Below, piece by piece: positions 1 through 8,318 of a stretch of 46,863 nucleotides of DNA (positions are counted from its first letter, which is position 1; each line of letters opens with the position of its first letter). The DNA lies in assembly GCA_947476465.1 (NCBI GenBank), contig CANJQN010000030.1:1-46863 (forward strand), given 5' to 3'. Under the pieces are notes generated by a model. The model did not search any database and was not told the origin of the DNA. It was given only the letters and a program-made list of their open reading frames with translations. The position numbers were made by a program, and so were the translations under genes. Source of the stretch: Comamonadaceae bacterium (GTDB lineage: Bacteria; Pseudomonadota; Gammaproteobacteria; Burkholderiales; Burkholderiaceae_C).

Positions 1-202
1 CGGCGTTCTTCTTGAGCCGGGTGACAAAGCGCGCCCCCGCCTCGGTAAAGCGGTGCCACCAGCCGTAGTCGCAGTAACCCTTGTCGAACACATAGGTCGC
101 CTCGCGCTGGGGCTCGATCTTGCGGCCTTCGCTGGAGTCATTGACGTTGGCTGGCGTGATCGTGTGGTGCACCGGCGCCAAGCTGGCGCCCTCCAAAACG
201 GC
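1..202 (-). pseudogene. IS4-family transposase fragment
   Basis: On the minus strand an open frame of about 67 codons runs off the left window edge. It reads like the middle of an IS4-type DDE transposase, with a stretch resembling PVHHTITPANVNDSSEGRKI and then YVFDKGYCDYGWWHRF followed by FVTRLKKN. The YVFDKGY(x)D(x)xWW block is typical of the second catalytic region of this family. An in-frame stop lies directly upstream (203-205), so the N-terminal half is missing and the gene cannot make a full transposase. The next few dozen bases (about 210-245) may hold an insertion-sequence end, but I cannot define it. Its position next to pssA suggests that a past insertion rearranged this neighbourhood. 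Confidence 0.75.
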
Positions 203-348
203 TTAATCTATGCATGTTGCAGGGGCGTTGTTGAAAAGGTTTGGCGACCGGGGTTCTAACCCCTCAGCGGCATCACCGCAACACCTTTACCGCGCTCCAC
301 CTCGCATGCGCATGACCACTGTATGTCGCTTCGGCGCAAACCCGCGCC

Positions 349-373
349 AGCCCAGGCTTTGCCGGCCTGGGCT
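349..373. repeat. Perfect hairpin, REP-like
   Basis: A 9-bp perfect inverted repeat (AGCCCAGGC / GCCTGGGCT) encloses a 7-nt loop. There is no T tract, so it is more likely an interspersed palindromic repeat than a terminator. It lies in the 365-base stretch between the transposase remnant and pssA, which otherwise holds only the terminator-like hairpin at 515-538. Confidence 0.5.
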
Positions 374-514
374 CCTACAGTGGTTCGAATCGCGCCCCGT
401 TGCAGCTCACCTTTCCTGTGACGCCACAACCACTTAGTCCAATCGTCCGAATTTATTGCGGACACCAGTGCGCGCAAGCGGGGATCCAGGGCCACATCCT
501 CAGGAAGGATCCAA

Positions 515-538
515 CAAGGCCGCCCTCGGGCGGCCTTG
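515..538 (+). terminator. Strong GC hairpin upstream of pssA
   Basis: CAAGGCCGCCC at 515-525 pairs with GGGCGGCCTTG at 528-538, a perfect 11-bp stem. Only two bases separate the arms, so the effective loop is four bases with the innermost pair open. It is followed by TC rather than a U run. It probably ends whatever transcript once came from the left, which would leave pssA dependent on its own start site. Confidence 0.5.
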
Positions 539-555
539 TCATGCGCGCTTGCCGC

Positions 556-561
556 TACACT
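556..561 (+). promoter_or_regulatory. Possible -10 element for pssA
   Basis: TACACT ends six bases before the ATG at 568. There is no convincing -35 and no Shine-Dalgarno, so a leaderless pssA mRNA is one reading. This is weak evidence based on spacing alone. Confidence 0.3.
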
Positions 562-567
562 GCGCCC

Positions 568-1386
568 ATGCACGATGGACACGACTCGCAACCGCAACCC
601 CTCCCGGAGGGCGTGGTCGTTCGCAAGCGCCGCAAGGGGATCTACATCCTGCCGAACCTGTTCACGCTGGCGGCCTTGTTCGGCGGTTTCTATGCAATCG
701 TGATGGCCATGAACTGGCGCTTCGACCTCGCCGCCATTGGGGTGTTCAGCGCGTTGGTGCTCGACAGCCTCGACGGCCGCGTCGCGCGCATGACCAACAC
801 CCAGAGCGCGTTTGGCGAGCAGATGGACTCCCTGTCCGACATGGTCTCCTTCGGCGCTGCGCCGGCCCTGATCTCCTACGAGTGGGCGCTCAAGGGGCTC
901 GGCCGCTGGGGTTGGTTTGCCGCCTTCGTCTATTGCGCCTGTGCGGCGCTGCGGCTGGCGCGCTTCAATGTCAACACCGGCGTGGTCGACAAGCGATGGT
1001 TCCAGGGGCTGCCGTCGCCGGCTTCGGCCGCACTGGTCGCGGGCTTCATCTGGCTGATGGCCGATTACGGGGTGAAGGGCTCCCAGGCGCAGTGGGTGAT
1101 GTTCGCCCTCATGCTTTACGCTGGCCTCACGATGGTGACAAACGTGCCGTTCTATAGCTTCAAGGACATCTCCATGAAGCGCTCGGTCCCGTTCGCCGCG
1201 ATCGTGTTCATCGCCTTGGCCATCGCCGTGGTCAACATCGACCCGCCGGTGGTCTTGTTCGCCCTGTTTGTTCTTTATGGCCTCTCGGGCTACGTGGTCT
1301 ACATCTGGCGCCGCGCCAAGGGCATCCAGACCAGCGTGATCAGTACTTCCACTGATGAGCCGGACGAGCGCGGGCTTCACCAGTGA
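568..1386 (+). CDS. pssA: CDP-diacylglycerol--serine O-phosphatidyltransferase
   Basis: The product makes phosphatidylserine from CDP-diacylglycerol and L-serine in the inner membrane, the first committed step to phosphatidylethanolamine. The 272-residue protein carries the complete CDP-alcohol phosphotransferase signature D-G-x2-A-R-x8-G-x3-D-x3-D at residues 69-91 (Asp69, Asp87 and Asp91, with Asp66 just before). Several hydrophobic helices follow, as expected for the PssA class. The frame stays open upstream to an ATG at 400, but that extension would be translated through the 515-538 hairpin. The start at 568, just before the basic stretch RKRRKG, fits the family better; ATG 541 is the alternative. 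In related bacteria pssA often sits between psd and leuA. Here leuA is still downstream, but no psd is seen and a transposase remnant lies upstream. Confidence 0.93.
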   Translation: MHDGHDSQPQPLPEGVVVRKRRKGIYILPNLFTLAALFGGFYAIVMAMNWRFDLAAIGVFSALVLDSLDGRVARMTNTQSAFGEQMDSLSDMVSFGAAPALISYEWALKGLGRWGWFAAFVYCACAALRLARFNVNTGVVDKRWFQGLPSPASAALVAGFIWLMADYGVKGSQAQWVMFALMLYAGLTMVTNVPFYSFKDISMKRSVPFAAIVFIALAIAVVNIDPPVVLFALFVLYGLSGYVVYIWRRAKGIQTSVISTSTDEPDERGLHQ

Positions 1387-1404
1387 AATTTGCTGTGGTA
1401 CATT
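1376..1404 (+). promoter_or_regulatory. Candidate promoter of the leu unit
   Basis: TTCACC (1376-1381), a 17-bp spacer and TACATT (1399-1404) preceded by TGG form a plausible extended -10 promoter overlapping the pssA stop codon. Transcription would begin near 1411, essentially at the leader-peptide ATG. The hexamers are imperfect, so read-through from pssA remains possible. Confidence 0.4.
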
Positions 1405-1411
1405 GCAGCCC

Positions 1412-1465
1412 ATGAACCGCATTGCGCTGGCCCTACTGCTATTCCCCCACGGGCGGATACGGTAG
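1412..1465 (+). CDS. leuL: Leucine leader peptide (attenuator control peptide)
   Basis: The short frame encodes MNRIALALLLFPHGRIR. It has four leucine codons, three of them consecutive (CTA CTG CTA, after CTG GCC). CTA is rare in this GC-rich sequence and is used twice. The peptide ends 19 bases before an intrinsic terminator that precedes leuA. This is the architecture of transcription attenuation known from amino-acid operons: scarcity of charged tRNA-Leu stalls the ribosome on the Leu codons and favours an antiterminator. I see no Shine-Dalgarno. If the candidate promoter is right, the peptide is read from a leaderless end. The assignment rests on codon content and position. Confidence 0.7.
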   Translation: MNRIALALLLFPHGRIR

Positions 1466-1484
1466 CGCGCGCGCTCACCCGATC

Positions 1485-1521
1485 ACGGCCCGTTTGCACC
1501 AGCAACGGGCCGTTTTGTTTT
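1485..1521 (+). terminator. Intrinsic terminator (leu attenuator)
   Basis: ACGGCCCGTT (1485-1494) pairs perfectly with AACGGGCCGT (1504-1513) around a 9-nt loop, followed by TTTGTTTT. This is a textbook rho-independent terminator. It lies between the leucine-rich leader peptide and the leuA ATG at 1560, so it would stop transcription before both isopropylmalate synthase genes unless an alternative fold forms. Confidence 0.8.
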
Positions 1522-1559
1522 GGCTCTGTTGGTCCACCTGAACACTGACGAGAAAAGCC

Positions 1560-3242
1560 ATGTTGAAGAACCCAGCCACCAAGTACCGCCCCTTTGCCCC
1601 CATCCGCCTGACCGATCGCAGCTGGCCCGATGCGGTCGTCACACGCCCCCCGGTGTGGTGCAGCGTCGATCTGCGAGATGGCAACCAGGCCCTGATCGAG
1701 CCGATGGACATCGAACGCAAGCTGCGGATGTTCCAGGCCCTGGTGCGCATCGGCTTCAAGGAGATCGAGATCGGGTTTCCCTCGGCCTCGCAGGTCGAGT
1801 TCGACTTCGTGCGCAAGCTGATCGACGAGGACCTGATTCCCGCCGACGTGACCATCCAGGTGCTGACCCAGGCGCGCGGGCACCTGATCGAGCGCACTTT
1901 CGAGGCTTTGCAGGGTGCCCGGCGGGTGATCGTTCACCTGTACAACGCCACCGCACCGGTCATGCGCAAGGTGGTGCTGGGCCTGGACGAGCAAGGCATC
2001 GTCGACCTGGCCGTTGAGAACACGCGCCTCATCAAGAAACTCGCGCAGCAGCAGAGCGCGACGGACTGGTTGTTCCAGTATTCCCCCGAGATGTTCTCCG
2101 GCACGGAGCTCGCCTTCGCCAAGCGCGTGGTCGACGCCGTGACCGAGGCCTGGCAGCCCACCCCCGAGCGCAAGTGCATCGTCAATCTGCCCTCGACGGT
2201 GGAGCACTCCACCCCGAACATTTTTGCCGACATGATCGAGTGGATGCACCGCCACCTCGCGCGGCGCGACGCCATCGTGCTGTCGGTGCACCCGCACAAC
2301 GACCGCGGCACCGGCACCGCCGCCGGTGAGTTCGCGATCATGGCCGGCGCCGATCGCCTCGAAGGCTGCCTGTTCGGCAACGGTGAGCGCACCGGCAACC
2401 TCGATCTGGTGAACGTGGCGCTCAACCTGTACTCGCAGGGCGTCAACCCTGGCCTTGATTTTTCCGACATCGACGAAGTGCGCCGCACGGTCGAGTACTG
2501 CAATCAACTGCCCGTGCATCCTCGGCATCCCTATGCGGGCGACTTGGTCTACACCTCGTTCTCCGGCTCTCACCAGGATGCCATCAAGAAGGCTTTTTCC
2601 GCCCGCAAGGACAGCGACATCTGGGACATGCCCTACCTGCCGCTCGATCCCAAGGACCTGGGCCGCAGCTACGAGGCGGTGATCCGGGTCAACAGCCAGT
2701 CGGGCAAGGGCGGCATCTCGTACCTGCTCGAGAGCGAGTACGGCCTGGAGCTGCCGCGGCGCCTGCAGATCGAGTTCAGTCAGGTGGTGCAGGGCGTGAT
2801 GGACGCCACAGGCAAGGAGCTCACCGCCCAGGACATCTACCAGCTGTTCGAGCGCGAATACGGCCTTCGAAGCGTCGCCGCGCCGCGCACTCAGGTGCAG
2901 GAGGTGGACGGCCAGGTGCGCATGCGGGCCGAGGCGGTGGTCACGGGCCGCACCATTGCGTTCGAGGGTAGCGGCAACGGACCCATCGACGCCTTTGTCG
3001 CTGGCCTGCGGGAAGCCACGGGGGAATCGGTGCGTGTACTCGACTACCATGAGCATGCGGTGGGCGAGGGGGCCAATGCCCAGGCGGTGGCCTACCTCGA
3101 GTTGCGCGTGGGCGAGCAGACGCTGTTCGGCGTCGGCATGGACGCCAGCATCGTCGCCGCGTCGCTCAAGGCCATCGTTTCGGGCTTCGAGCGGTCCCAG
3201 GCCAGCCGCATTCAGCAGGAGATCGCATGTCAGACCAACTGA
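1560..3242 (+). CDS. leuA: 2-isopropylmalate synthase, type 2
   Basis: The 560-residue enzyme condenses acetyl-CoA with 2-ketoisovalerate, the first committed step of leucine synthesis. The N-terminus ([17 protein letters not shown]) and length match the long LeuA type 2 class found in actinobacteria and many proteobacteria. The TIM-barrel active site is visible as [11 protein letters not shown] near residues 35-45, and the metal-binding [12 protein letters not shown] lies near residue 240. The C-terminal third is the LeuA allosteric/dimer domain (around residues 430-560, with the G-S-G-N-G-P-I-D-A motif), so leucine feedback is expected. The gene follows a leucine attenuator and overlaps the next synthase gene by 16 nt, so the two are probably co-translated. 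Confidence 0.93.
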   Translation: MLKNPATKYRPFAPIRLTDRSWPDAVVTRPPVWCSVDLRDGNQALIEPMDIERKLRMFQALVRIGFKEIEIGFPSASQVEFDFVRKLIDEDLIPADVTIQVLTQARGHLIERTFEALQGARRVIVHLYNATAPVMRKVVLGLDEQGIVDLAVENTRLIKKLAQQQSATDWLFQYSPEMFSGTELAFAKRVVDAVTEAWQPTPERKCIVNLPSTVEHSTPNIFADMIEWMHRHLARRDAIVLSVHPHNDRGTGTAAGEFAIMAGADRLEGCLFGNGERTGNLDLVNVALNLYSQGVNPGLDFSDIDEVRRTVEYCNQLPVHPRHPYAGDLVYTSFSGSHQDAIKKAFSARKDSDIWDMPYLPLDPKDLGRSYEAVIRVNSQSGKGGISYLLESEYGLELPRRLQIEFSQVVQGVMDATGKELTAQDIYQLFEREYGLRSVAAPRTQVQEVDGQVRMRAEAVVTGRTIAFEGSGNGPIDAFVAGLREATGESVRVLDYHEHAVGEGANAQAVAYLELRVGEQTLFGVGMDASIVAASLKAIVSGFERSQASRIQQEIACQTN

Positions 3243-4765
3243 TCATCTTCGACACCACCTTGCGCGATGGCGAGCAGTCGCCCGGCGCGTCCATGACCAA
3301 GGACGAGAAGCTGCGCATTGCGCGCCAGCTCGAGCGCCTGAAGGTGGATGTGATCGAGGCCGGGTTCGCCGCCAGCTCCAATGGCGATTTCGAGGCGGTG
3401 CAGGCGATCGCCAATGCCATCAAGGACAGCACCGTGTGCTCGCTGGCGCGAACCAACGACCGCGATATCGCCCGCGCTGCGCAGGCCCTGCAAGGCGCTC
3501 AGCGCGCGCGCATTCACACCTTCATCGCCACCTCGCCGCTGCACATGGAAAAAAAGCTGCGCATGACGCCCGAGCAGGTGCACGAGCAGGCCAAGCTGTC
3601 CGTGCGCTTCGCGCGCAACCTGTGCGGCGACGTTGAGTTTTCGGCCGAGGACGGCTATCGCAGCGACATGGACTTCTTGTGCCGCGTGATCGAGACCGCC
3701 ATCGATGAGGGTGCCACCACCATCAATGTGCCGGACACGGTGGGCTACGCCATTCCGGAGCTGTACGGCAACTTCATCCGCGAGCTGCGCGAGCGTGTTC
3801 CCAACGCCGACAAGGCGATCTGGTCGGTGCACTGCCACAACGACCTGGGCATGGCCGTCGCCAATTCGCTCGCTGGCGTGAAGATCGGGGGCGCCCGCCA
3901 GGTGGAATGCACCATCAACGGGCTGGGCGAGCGGGCGGGCAACTGCTCGCTCGAAGAAATCGTGATGGCGGTCAAGACCCGCCGCGACTATTTCGGGCTC
4001 GACGTGAGGGTCGACGCGCAGCACATCCTCGCGGCCAGCCGCATGGTCAGCCAGACTACCGGTTTCGTCGTGCAACCGAACAAGGCCGTGGTGGGCGCCA
4101 ACGCCTTCGCGCATGCCAGCGGCATCCACCAGGACGGCGTGCTCAAGGCACGTGACACCTACGAGATCATGCGTGCCGAGGACGTGGGCTGGTCGACCAA
4201 CAAGATCGTCCTGGGCAAGCTCTCGGGACGAAACGCTTTCAAGCAGCGACTGAACGACCTGGGCGTTGTGCTGGAAAGCGAGGGCGACATCAACTCCGCC
4301 TTCCTGCGCTTCAAGGAACTGGCCGATCGCAAGAGCGAGATCTTCGACGAGGACATCCTGGCCCTGGTCAGCGACGAGGGAGTCATCCGCCACGACGAGC
4401 AGTTCGGCTTCGTCTCGCTGGCCCAGCGCAGCGAAACCGGAGAGCGCCCCCACGCGGTGGTCGTCTTCACGGTCCAGGGCAAGGAGGTGCGCGGCGAGTC
4501 CGATGGCAACGGCCCGGTCGATGCCACGCTCAAGGCGATCGAGGGCCATGTCAAGAGTGGCGCCGAAATGGTGCTGTATTCGGTCAACGCCATCAGCGGC
4601 TCCACCGAGAGCCAGGGCGAGGTGACGGTGCGGCTTCAGAACGCCGGGCGGGTCGTCAATGGGGTGGGTTCCGACCCTGACATCGTGGTGGCATCGGCCA
4701 AGGCCTACCTGAGCGCGTTGAACAAATTACAAAGTAAAGCTGATCGGGTGGCTGCACAAGGTTAG
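3227..4765 (+). CDS. leuA: 2-isopropylmalate synthase, type 1
   Basis: A second 512-residue synthase of the shorter type 1 class begins inside the end of the first gene. The start [20 protein letters not shown] carries the catalytic and metal residues (Asp9, Arg13, Asp14). [15 protein letters not shown] supplies the HxH metal ligands near residue 200, and a LeuA dimer domain with [16 protein letters not shown] occupies the last 130 residues. Homocitrate and citramalate synthases share this fold, so a different 2-oxoacid preference cannot be ruled out by reading. Two non-identical isopropylmalate synthases in tandem suggest either differing feedback sensitivity or substrate specialisation. Expression should share the leu attenuator. 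Confidence 0.9.
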   Translation: MSDQLIIFDTTLRDGEQSPGASMTKDEKLRIARQLERLKVDVIEAGFAASSNGDFEAVQAIANAIKDSTVCSLARTNDRDIARAAQALQGAQRARIHTFIATSPLHMEKKLRMTPEQVHEQAKLSVRFARNLCGDVEFSAEDGYRSDMDFLCRVIETAIDEGATTINVPDTVGYAIPELYGNFIRELRERVPNADKAIWSVHCHNDLGMAVANSLAGVKIGGARQVECTINGLGERAGNCSLEEIVMAVKTRRDYFGLDVRVDAQHILAASRMVSQTTGFVVQPNKAVVGANAFAHASGIHQDGVLKARDTYEIMRAEDVGWSTNKIVLGKLSGRNAFKQRLNDLGVVLESEGDINSAFLRFKELADRKSEIFDEDILALVSDEGVIRHDEQFGFVSLAQRSETGERPHAVVVFTVQGKEVRGESDGNGPVDATLKAIEGHVKSGAEMVLYSVNAISGSTESQGEVTVRLQNAGRVVNGVGSDPDIVVASAKAYLSALNKLQSKADRVAAQG

Positions 4766-4831
4766 TTGCGATCTCTATAATTTGGAAACGTCCTTAGGAA
4801 TCCCTTCTAAGTCGTTGATATTTTGGGTATT

Positions 4832-4859
4832 TTGCTCGGCATGAGTGTTTAGGTATCAT
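4832..4859 (+). promoter_or_regulatory. Candidate sigma-70 promoter for pbpG
   Basis: TTGCTC (4832-4837), a 16-bp spacer and TATCAT (4854-4859) lie in the only AT-rich stretch between leuA and pbpG. Transcription would begin near 4866, leaving a 5' UTR of about 40 nt before the ATG at 4907. Confidence 0.5.
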
Positions 4860-4906
4860 GCAGGGCCCGGGCGTTTGGCCCAGTTCACAGCCGAATAGGT
4901 ACTGCA

Positions 4907-5926
4907 ATGACCAAAACACTGTTGCGCTTCGTTCACGTTGTTGCCGCGGCCTTGGTCTTCGGGGCGGTTACGCCGGCGATCACCCAGGCGGCCCCCCGCG
5001 AGGTGGAAGCCACGGCCGTCAAGAAAAAGTACAAGGCCCGCGTCGTCAAGCGCTTGAGCGTGTCGGCGCGCAGCAGCGTCGTGCCCCGCGCAGCCGTTGT
5101 GCAGGCCCGTCCCTCCTACGGCAAGATCGCCGGCCTGCATTCGACGCACGACGATCTCGACCTCAAGTCCAGCGTTGCCCTGGTCATCGATCAGGACACG
5201 CAAGAGGTGCTGCTGTCCAAGAACCAGTCCGCCGTGCTGCCCATCGCCTCCCTGACCAAACTCATGACCGGTCTGGTCATCAGCGAGGCCAAGCTGCCGA
5301 TGGATGAGGTGATCACTATCTCCCAGGACGATGTCGACACCGAGAAGGGCAGCGGCTCGCGTCTGAGCGTCGGCACCCGGCTGACGCGTGACGAGGCGTT
5401 GCACCTGGCCCTGATGTCCAGCGAGAACCGGGCCGCGAACGCGCTCGGCCGCACCTTTCCCGGCGGCTTGTCGACCTTTGTGGCTCTGATGAATGCCAAG
5501 GCGAAGCAGTTGGGAATGAAGGCCACCACCTACGTGGAGCCCACCGGGCTTTCCAGCCGCAACCAGTCGAGCGCGAACGACCTTGTCCTGCTGGTGAGCG
5601 CCGCGACCCGCGAGCCCTTGATGCGCGAGTACTCCACGTCGCCCAGCGCACAGGTGGCCGTCGGCAAGCGCACGCTGCAGTACAACAATACCAACCGTCT
5701 CGTGAAGAACCCCGATTGGGATATCGGCCTCCAAAAGACCGGCTACATCTCAGAGGCCGGCCAGTGCCTGGTCATGCAGGCCAAGATCGCCGGGCGCAAG
5801 CTGATCCTGGTGTTCCTTGATTCGGCGGGCAAACTCAGCCGGATCGGCGATGCCGAACGGGTGCGTCGCTGGGTGGAAAACAACCATCCAGGCGTGGCGG
5901 CCGCCGCCGACGCGGCCACCAGCTGA
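4907..5926 (+). CDS. pbpG: D-alanyl-D-alanine endopeptidase (PBP7-like)
   Basis: The product is a low-molecular-weight penicillin-binding protein (peptidase S11) that cleaves peptide cross-links in peptidoglycan in the periplasm. An N-terminal signal peptide (residues 1-28, ending in TQAAP) precedes a basic, low-complexity linker. All three active-site motifs of the fold are present: SLTK at 115-118, SEN at 172-174 and KTG at 277-279. The 339-residue length fits PBP7 rather than the longer DacA/DacC carboxypeptidases, which carry an extra C-terminal domain and amphipathic anchor not seen here. It has its own promoter and is convergent with the iclR-type gene only 8 nt away. Confidence 0.88.
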   Translation: MTKTLLRFVHVVAAALVFGAVTPAITQAAPREVEATAVKKKYKARVVKRLSVSARSSVVPRAAVVQARPSYGKIAGLHSTHDDLDLKSSVALVIDQDTQEVLLSKNQSAVLPIASLTKLMTGLVISEAKLPMDEVITISQDDVDTEKGSGSRLSVGTRLTRDEALHLALMSSENRAANALGRTFPGGLSTFVALMNAKAKQLGMKATTYVEPTGLSSRNQSSANDLVLLVSAATREPLMREYSTSPSAQVAVGKRTLQYNNTNRLVKNPDWDIGLQKTGYISEAGQCLVMQAKIAGRKLILVFLDSAGKLSRIGDAERVRRWVENNHPGVAAAADAATS

Positions 5927-5934
5927 TCAGTCCT

Positions 5935-6744
5935 TCAAGCTGCGACAGGAGCTTTGGGCGGCTGATAGCCCAGAGCCGATGAGATCTCGCTGGCGGTCGA
6001 TTGCAGCTTGGCCAGCCAAGCTTCGTCCAACCGGTCCGCCGGCGCCGAGATCGACAGCCCGGCCACGAGGCGGCACTGGTCGTCATAAATGCCGGCGGCC
6101 ATGCAACGCACCCCCAGCTCCAATTCCTCGTTGTCACGGGCAATACCGTATTGGCGTGACCTGGCCAGTTCGCGCTCCAGCGCCGGCAGTTGCGTGAGGC
6201 TGTTGCGTGTGTGGCCGGCCAGCCCGGTGCGGGCGGCATAGGCGCGCACCCTCTGCGGATCGTCCGCGGCCAGAAACAGCTTGCCGGTCGAGGTCAGGTG
6301 CAGCGGGGCCCGCCCGCCAATGGCACGCACCACCTGCATGCCTGAGCGCTCGCTGTAGGCACGCTCGATGTACACGATTTCGTCGCCCTGGCGCATCGCG
6401 AGGTTGACGGGCTGCTGGATCTGTCTGTGAAGCTCGCGCATGGGCGCTAGCGCGGCGTCGCGCACGCTCAAACGGCCCTTGACGAGGTTGCCCAGCTCAA
6501 GCAGGCGCATGCCCAGCCGATAACTGCCGGCTTCGGGCCGGTCGACGAAGCGGCCGATGGTCAGGTCGTTCAGGATGCGGTGGGTGGTGGAAGGATGCAG
6601 CCCGGTGCGTGCCGCGATTTCTTTGAGGGGCATGGGCTCTTCGCGGGAGGCCAGCACGTCGATCAGCGCGAACATGCGCTCGATTACCTGGATGGTGGGG
6701 GTGGCGGGCTTTCCGCTGGCGTCCGGCTTCTTCATGGGCATCAT
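5935..6744 (-). CDS. IclR-family transcriptional regulator
   Basis: The 269-residue protein has an N-terminal winged helix-turn-helix (about residues 20-80, with PLKEIAARTGLHPSTTHRILNDL as recognition region) and a C-terminal IclR effector-binding domain (about 95-260). IclR proteins usually control catabolic or efflux genes and often themselves. No catabolic operon is adjacent, so the target is unknown. It lies 42 nt behind bpt on the same strand and could be the last gene of the PPTase-aat-bpt unit. A good -10 and an inverted repeat just before its start suggest its own, possibly autoregulated, promoter. ATG at codon 4 is an alternative start. Confidence 0.88.
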   Translation of the reverse strand: MMPMKKPDASGKPATPTIQVIERMFALIDVLASREEPMPLKEIAARTGLHPSTTHRILNDLTIGRFVDRPEAGSYRLGMRLLELGNLVKGRLSVRDAALAPMRELHRQIQQPVNLAMRQGDEIVYIERAYSERSGMQVVRAIGGRAPLHLTSTGKLFLAADDPQRVRAYAARTGLAGHTRNSLTQLPALERELARSRQYGIARDNEELELGVRCMAAGIYDDQCRLVAGLSISAPADRLDEAWLAKLQSTASEISSALGYQPPKAPVAA

Positions 6745-6755
6745 CCCGTTAGATG

Positions 6756-6778
6756 TTTCCCCATTTTATACGGTGAAA
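6756..6778 (-). promoter_or_regulatory. Inverted repeat over -10: likely IclR-type operator
   Basis: On the plus strand TTTCCCC (6756-6762) and GGTGAAA (6772-6778) form a 6-of-7 inverted repeat with a 9-nt spacer. The spacer contains TATAAA when read on the minus strand, a good -10 for the regulator gene starting at 6744. Known IclR-family sites have a similar GGAAA/TTTCC shape. The site is well placed for autorepression, which is inferred. Confidence 0.5.
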
Positions 6779-6786
6779 TGCACTGC

Positions 6787-7548
6787 CTATTGGCGGGTGT
6801 CTGCGCCGGGGTGGATATTGCGGGTCCAGGTGCCTTCGTGCAGCACTTCGAACGGACAGAAACGCGCCTTGTAATTCATCTTGGTGCTCTCTGCGATCCA
6901 GTAGCCCAGGTAGACGTGGGCCAGGTCGAGTTGCCGCGCCTGCTCGATCTGCCATAGCACGTTGTAGGTGCCGTAGCTGGCCGAGGTGTCGGGCTCATAA
7001 AACGTGTAGACCGCCGACAGGCCGTCGCCGAGCACGTCGAGGATGGACACCATGCGCAGCGCACCTGGCTGTCCATCGGCGCGCGGCTCGCGAAACTCGA
7101 CCAGGCGCGAGTTGACGCGGCTTTGCAAGAGGAACTGCGTGTACTGGTCAATACTGTCGTGGTCCATCCCGCCCCCGCAGTGCCGCCCGCTCTGGTAGCG
7201 CAGGTACAGGTGATAGTGCTCAGGCACGAAGCACAGCTTGAGCACCCTGGCCTGCAGGGTCTGATGCTGCGACCAGGCGCGGCGTTGGCTACGGGTGGGC
7301 GTGAACTCGCAGGTCAGCACCCGCAGCGGGATACAGGCGCGGCAGCCGTCGCAGTAGGGGCGGTAGGTGAACATGCCGCTTCGCCGAAACCCGCCCTGCA
7401 CCAGATCCGTGTAGGCGTCGTTGTGAATGAGGTGGCTGGGCGTGGCCACCTGCGACCGCGCCTGCCGTCCGGGCAGGTAGCTGCACGGGTAGGGTGCGGT
7501 GGCATAGAACTGCAGCGTTTGGAGCGGAAGATCCTTGAGATGGGTCAC
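6787..7548 (-). CDS. bpt: Aspartate/glutamate leucyltransferase (ATE-fold)
   Basis: The product is a cytoplasmic N-degron enzyme of the arginyl-tRNA-protein transferase fold. In bacteria the Bpt branch transfers Leu from Leu-tRNA to N-terminal Asp or Glu, marking proteins for ClpS-ClpAP. The N-terminal Cys-containing block is clear ([16 protein letters not shown], then [13 protein letters not shown]), and the C-terminal GNAT-like part carries [22 protein letters not shown] and [11 protein letters not shown]. The 253-residue length fits. Start [10 protein letters not shown] at GTG 7548 is chosen by family resemblance; an upstream GTG at 7575 would overlap the aat stop by 4 nt (GTGA). I cannot tell from sequence alone whether Arg or Leu is transferred. 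Confidence 0.88.
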   Translation of the reverse strand: MTHLKDLPLQTLQFYATAPYPCSYLPGRQARSQVATPSHLIHNDAYTDLVQGGFRRSGMFTYRPYCDGCRACIPLRVLTCEFTPTRSQRRAWSQHQTLQARVLKLCFVPEHYHLYLRYQSGRHCGGGMDHDSIDQYTQFLLQSRVNSRLVEFREPRADGQPGALRMVSILDVLGDGLSAVYTFYEPDTSASYGTYNVLWQIEQARQLDLAHVYLGYWIAESTKMNYKARFCPFEVLHEGTWTRNIHPGADTRQ

Positions 7549-7571
7549 GCGGAAAGTCGGGTCGCCCCGTT

Positions 7572-8318
7572 TCACACCAGGAGTTCGCGCCAGTATACGG
7601 GGCGAAATTCCCAGGTCGGCGCAGGCTCTGGCGCCTGCCGTTCGACCTGCGCCACAAAATCGCGGCGGGCGATCTCGCGCGCACCGAGCGACGCCAGGTG
7701 CCGCGTGTTCTGCTGGCAGTCGATCCACTCGATGCCTTGCGCCCGGCAAAAGCACACCAGCGCCGCCAGCGCGATCTTGGACGCGTCGGGCATGCGCGTG
7801 AACATCGATTCGCCAAACACCGCCCGGCCCAGGTTCACGCAGTACAGGCCGCCCACCAATTCGCCGTCGATCCAGGTTTCCACGCTGTGCGCCAGCCCGG
7901 CACGGTGCAGGTCTCGATAGGCCTGCCGCATGTCCGGCACGATCCAGGTGCCCGATTGCCCCTCGCGCGGGCTGCTGGAGCAGGCATCGATGACCCGGTC
8001 GAAGGCGGTATCAAGGCGCAGCTCGCAGCGCGGGTCCACCACAAAGCGCGCCAGCGTCTTGCGCAGCGAGCGGTGCAGCCGGAATTCACCGGTGAACAGC
8101 ACCATCCGCGGGTCGGTGCTCCACCAGAGAATCGGCTGGCCCTCGCTGAACCAGGGAAAGATGCCGCGCCCGTACGCCCGCCGCAGCGTTGGGACGTCCA
8201 ATTGCCCACCGGCCGCGAGCAAGCCTGGCGCCGGCGCGTTGGGCCCCCAGGCCTGTGCGGGGTCGGGAAAATCGTCGCCCGGCTGCAGCCAGGGCAGGGG
8301 CGGCTGGCGGCGCGTCAT
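7572..8318 (-). CDS. aat: Leucyl/phenylalanyl-tRNA--protein transferase
   Basis: Aat adds Leu or Phe from aminoacyl-tRNA to proteins with N-terminal Lys or Arg, creating primary N-degrons. The 248-residue protein begins [18 protein letters not shown] and carries the family hallmarks: [25 protein letters not shown], then [49 protein letters not shown] and [17 protein letters not shown]. Its ATG overlaps the stop of the upstream PPTase gene by 4 nt (ATGA), so translation is probably coupled. With bpt directly downstream, the two N-degron transferases form one unit. Confidence 0.95.
   Translation of the reverse strand: MTRRQPPLPWLQPGDDFPDPAQAWGPNAPAPGLLAAGGQLDVPTLRRAYGRGIFPWFSEGQPILWWSTDPRMVLFTGEFRLHRSLRKTLARFVVDPRCELRLDTAFDRVIDACSSSPREGQSGTWIVPDMRQAYRDLHRAGLAHSVETWIDGELVGGLYCVNLGRAVFGESMFTRMPDASKIALAALVCFCRAQGIEWIDCQQNTRHLASLGAREIARRDFVAQVERQAPEPAPTWEFRPVYWRELLV

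Noticed and set aside
236..270. tRNA-like end (GGGGTTCTAACCCC followed by CACC)
   Set aside because: It is only a short palindrome; no acceptor, D or anticodon arms can be built around it.
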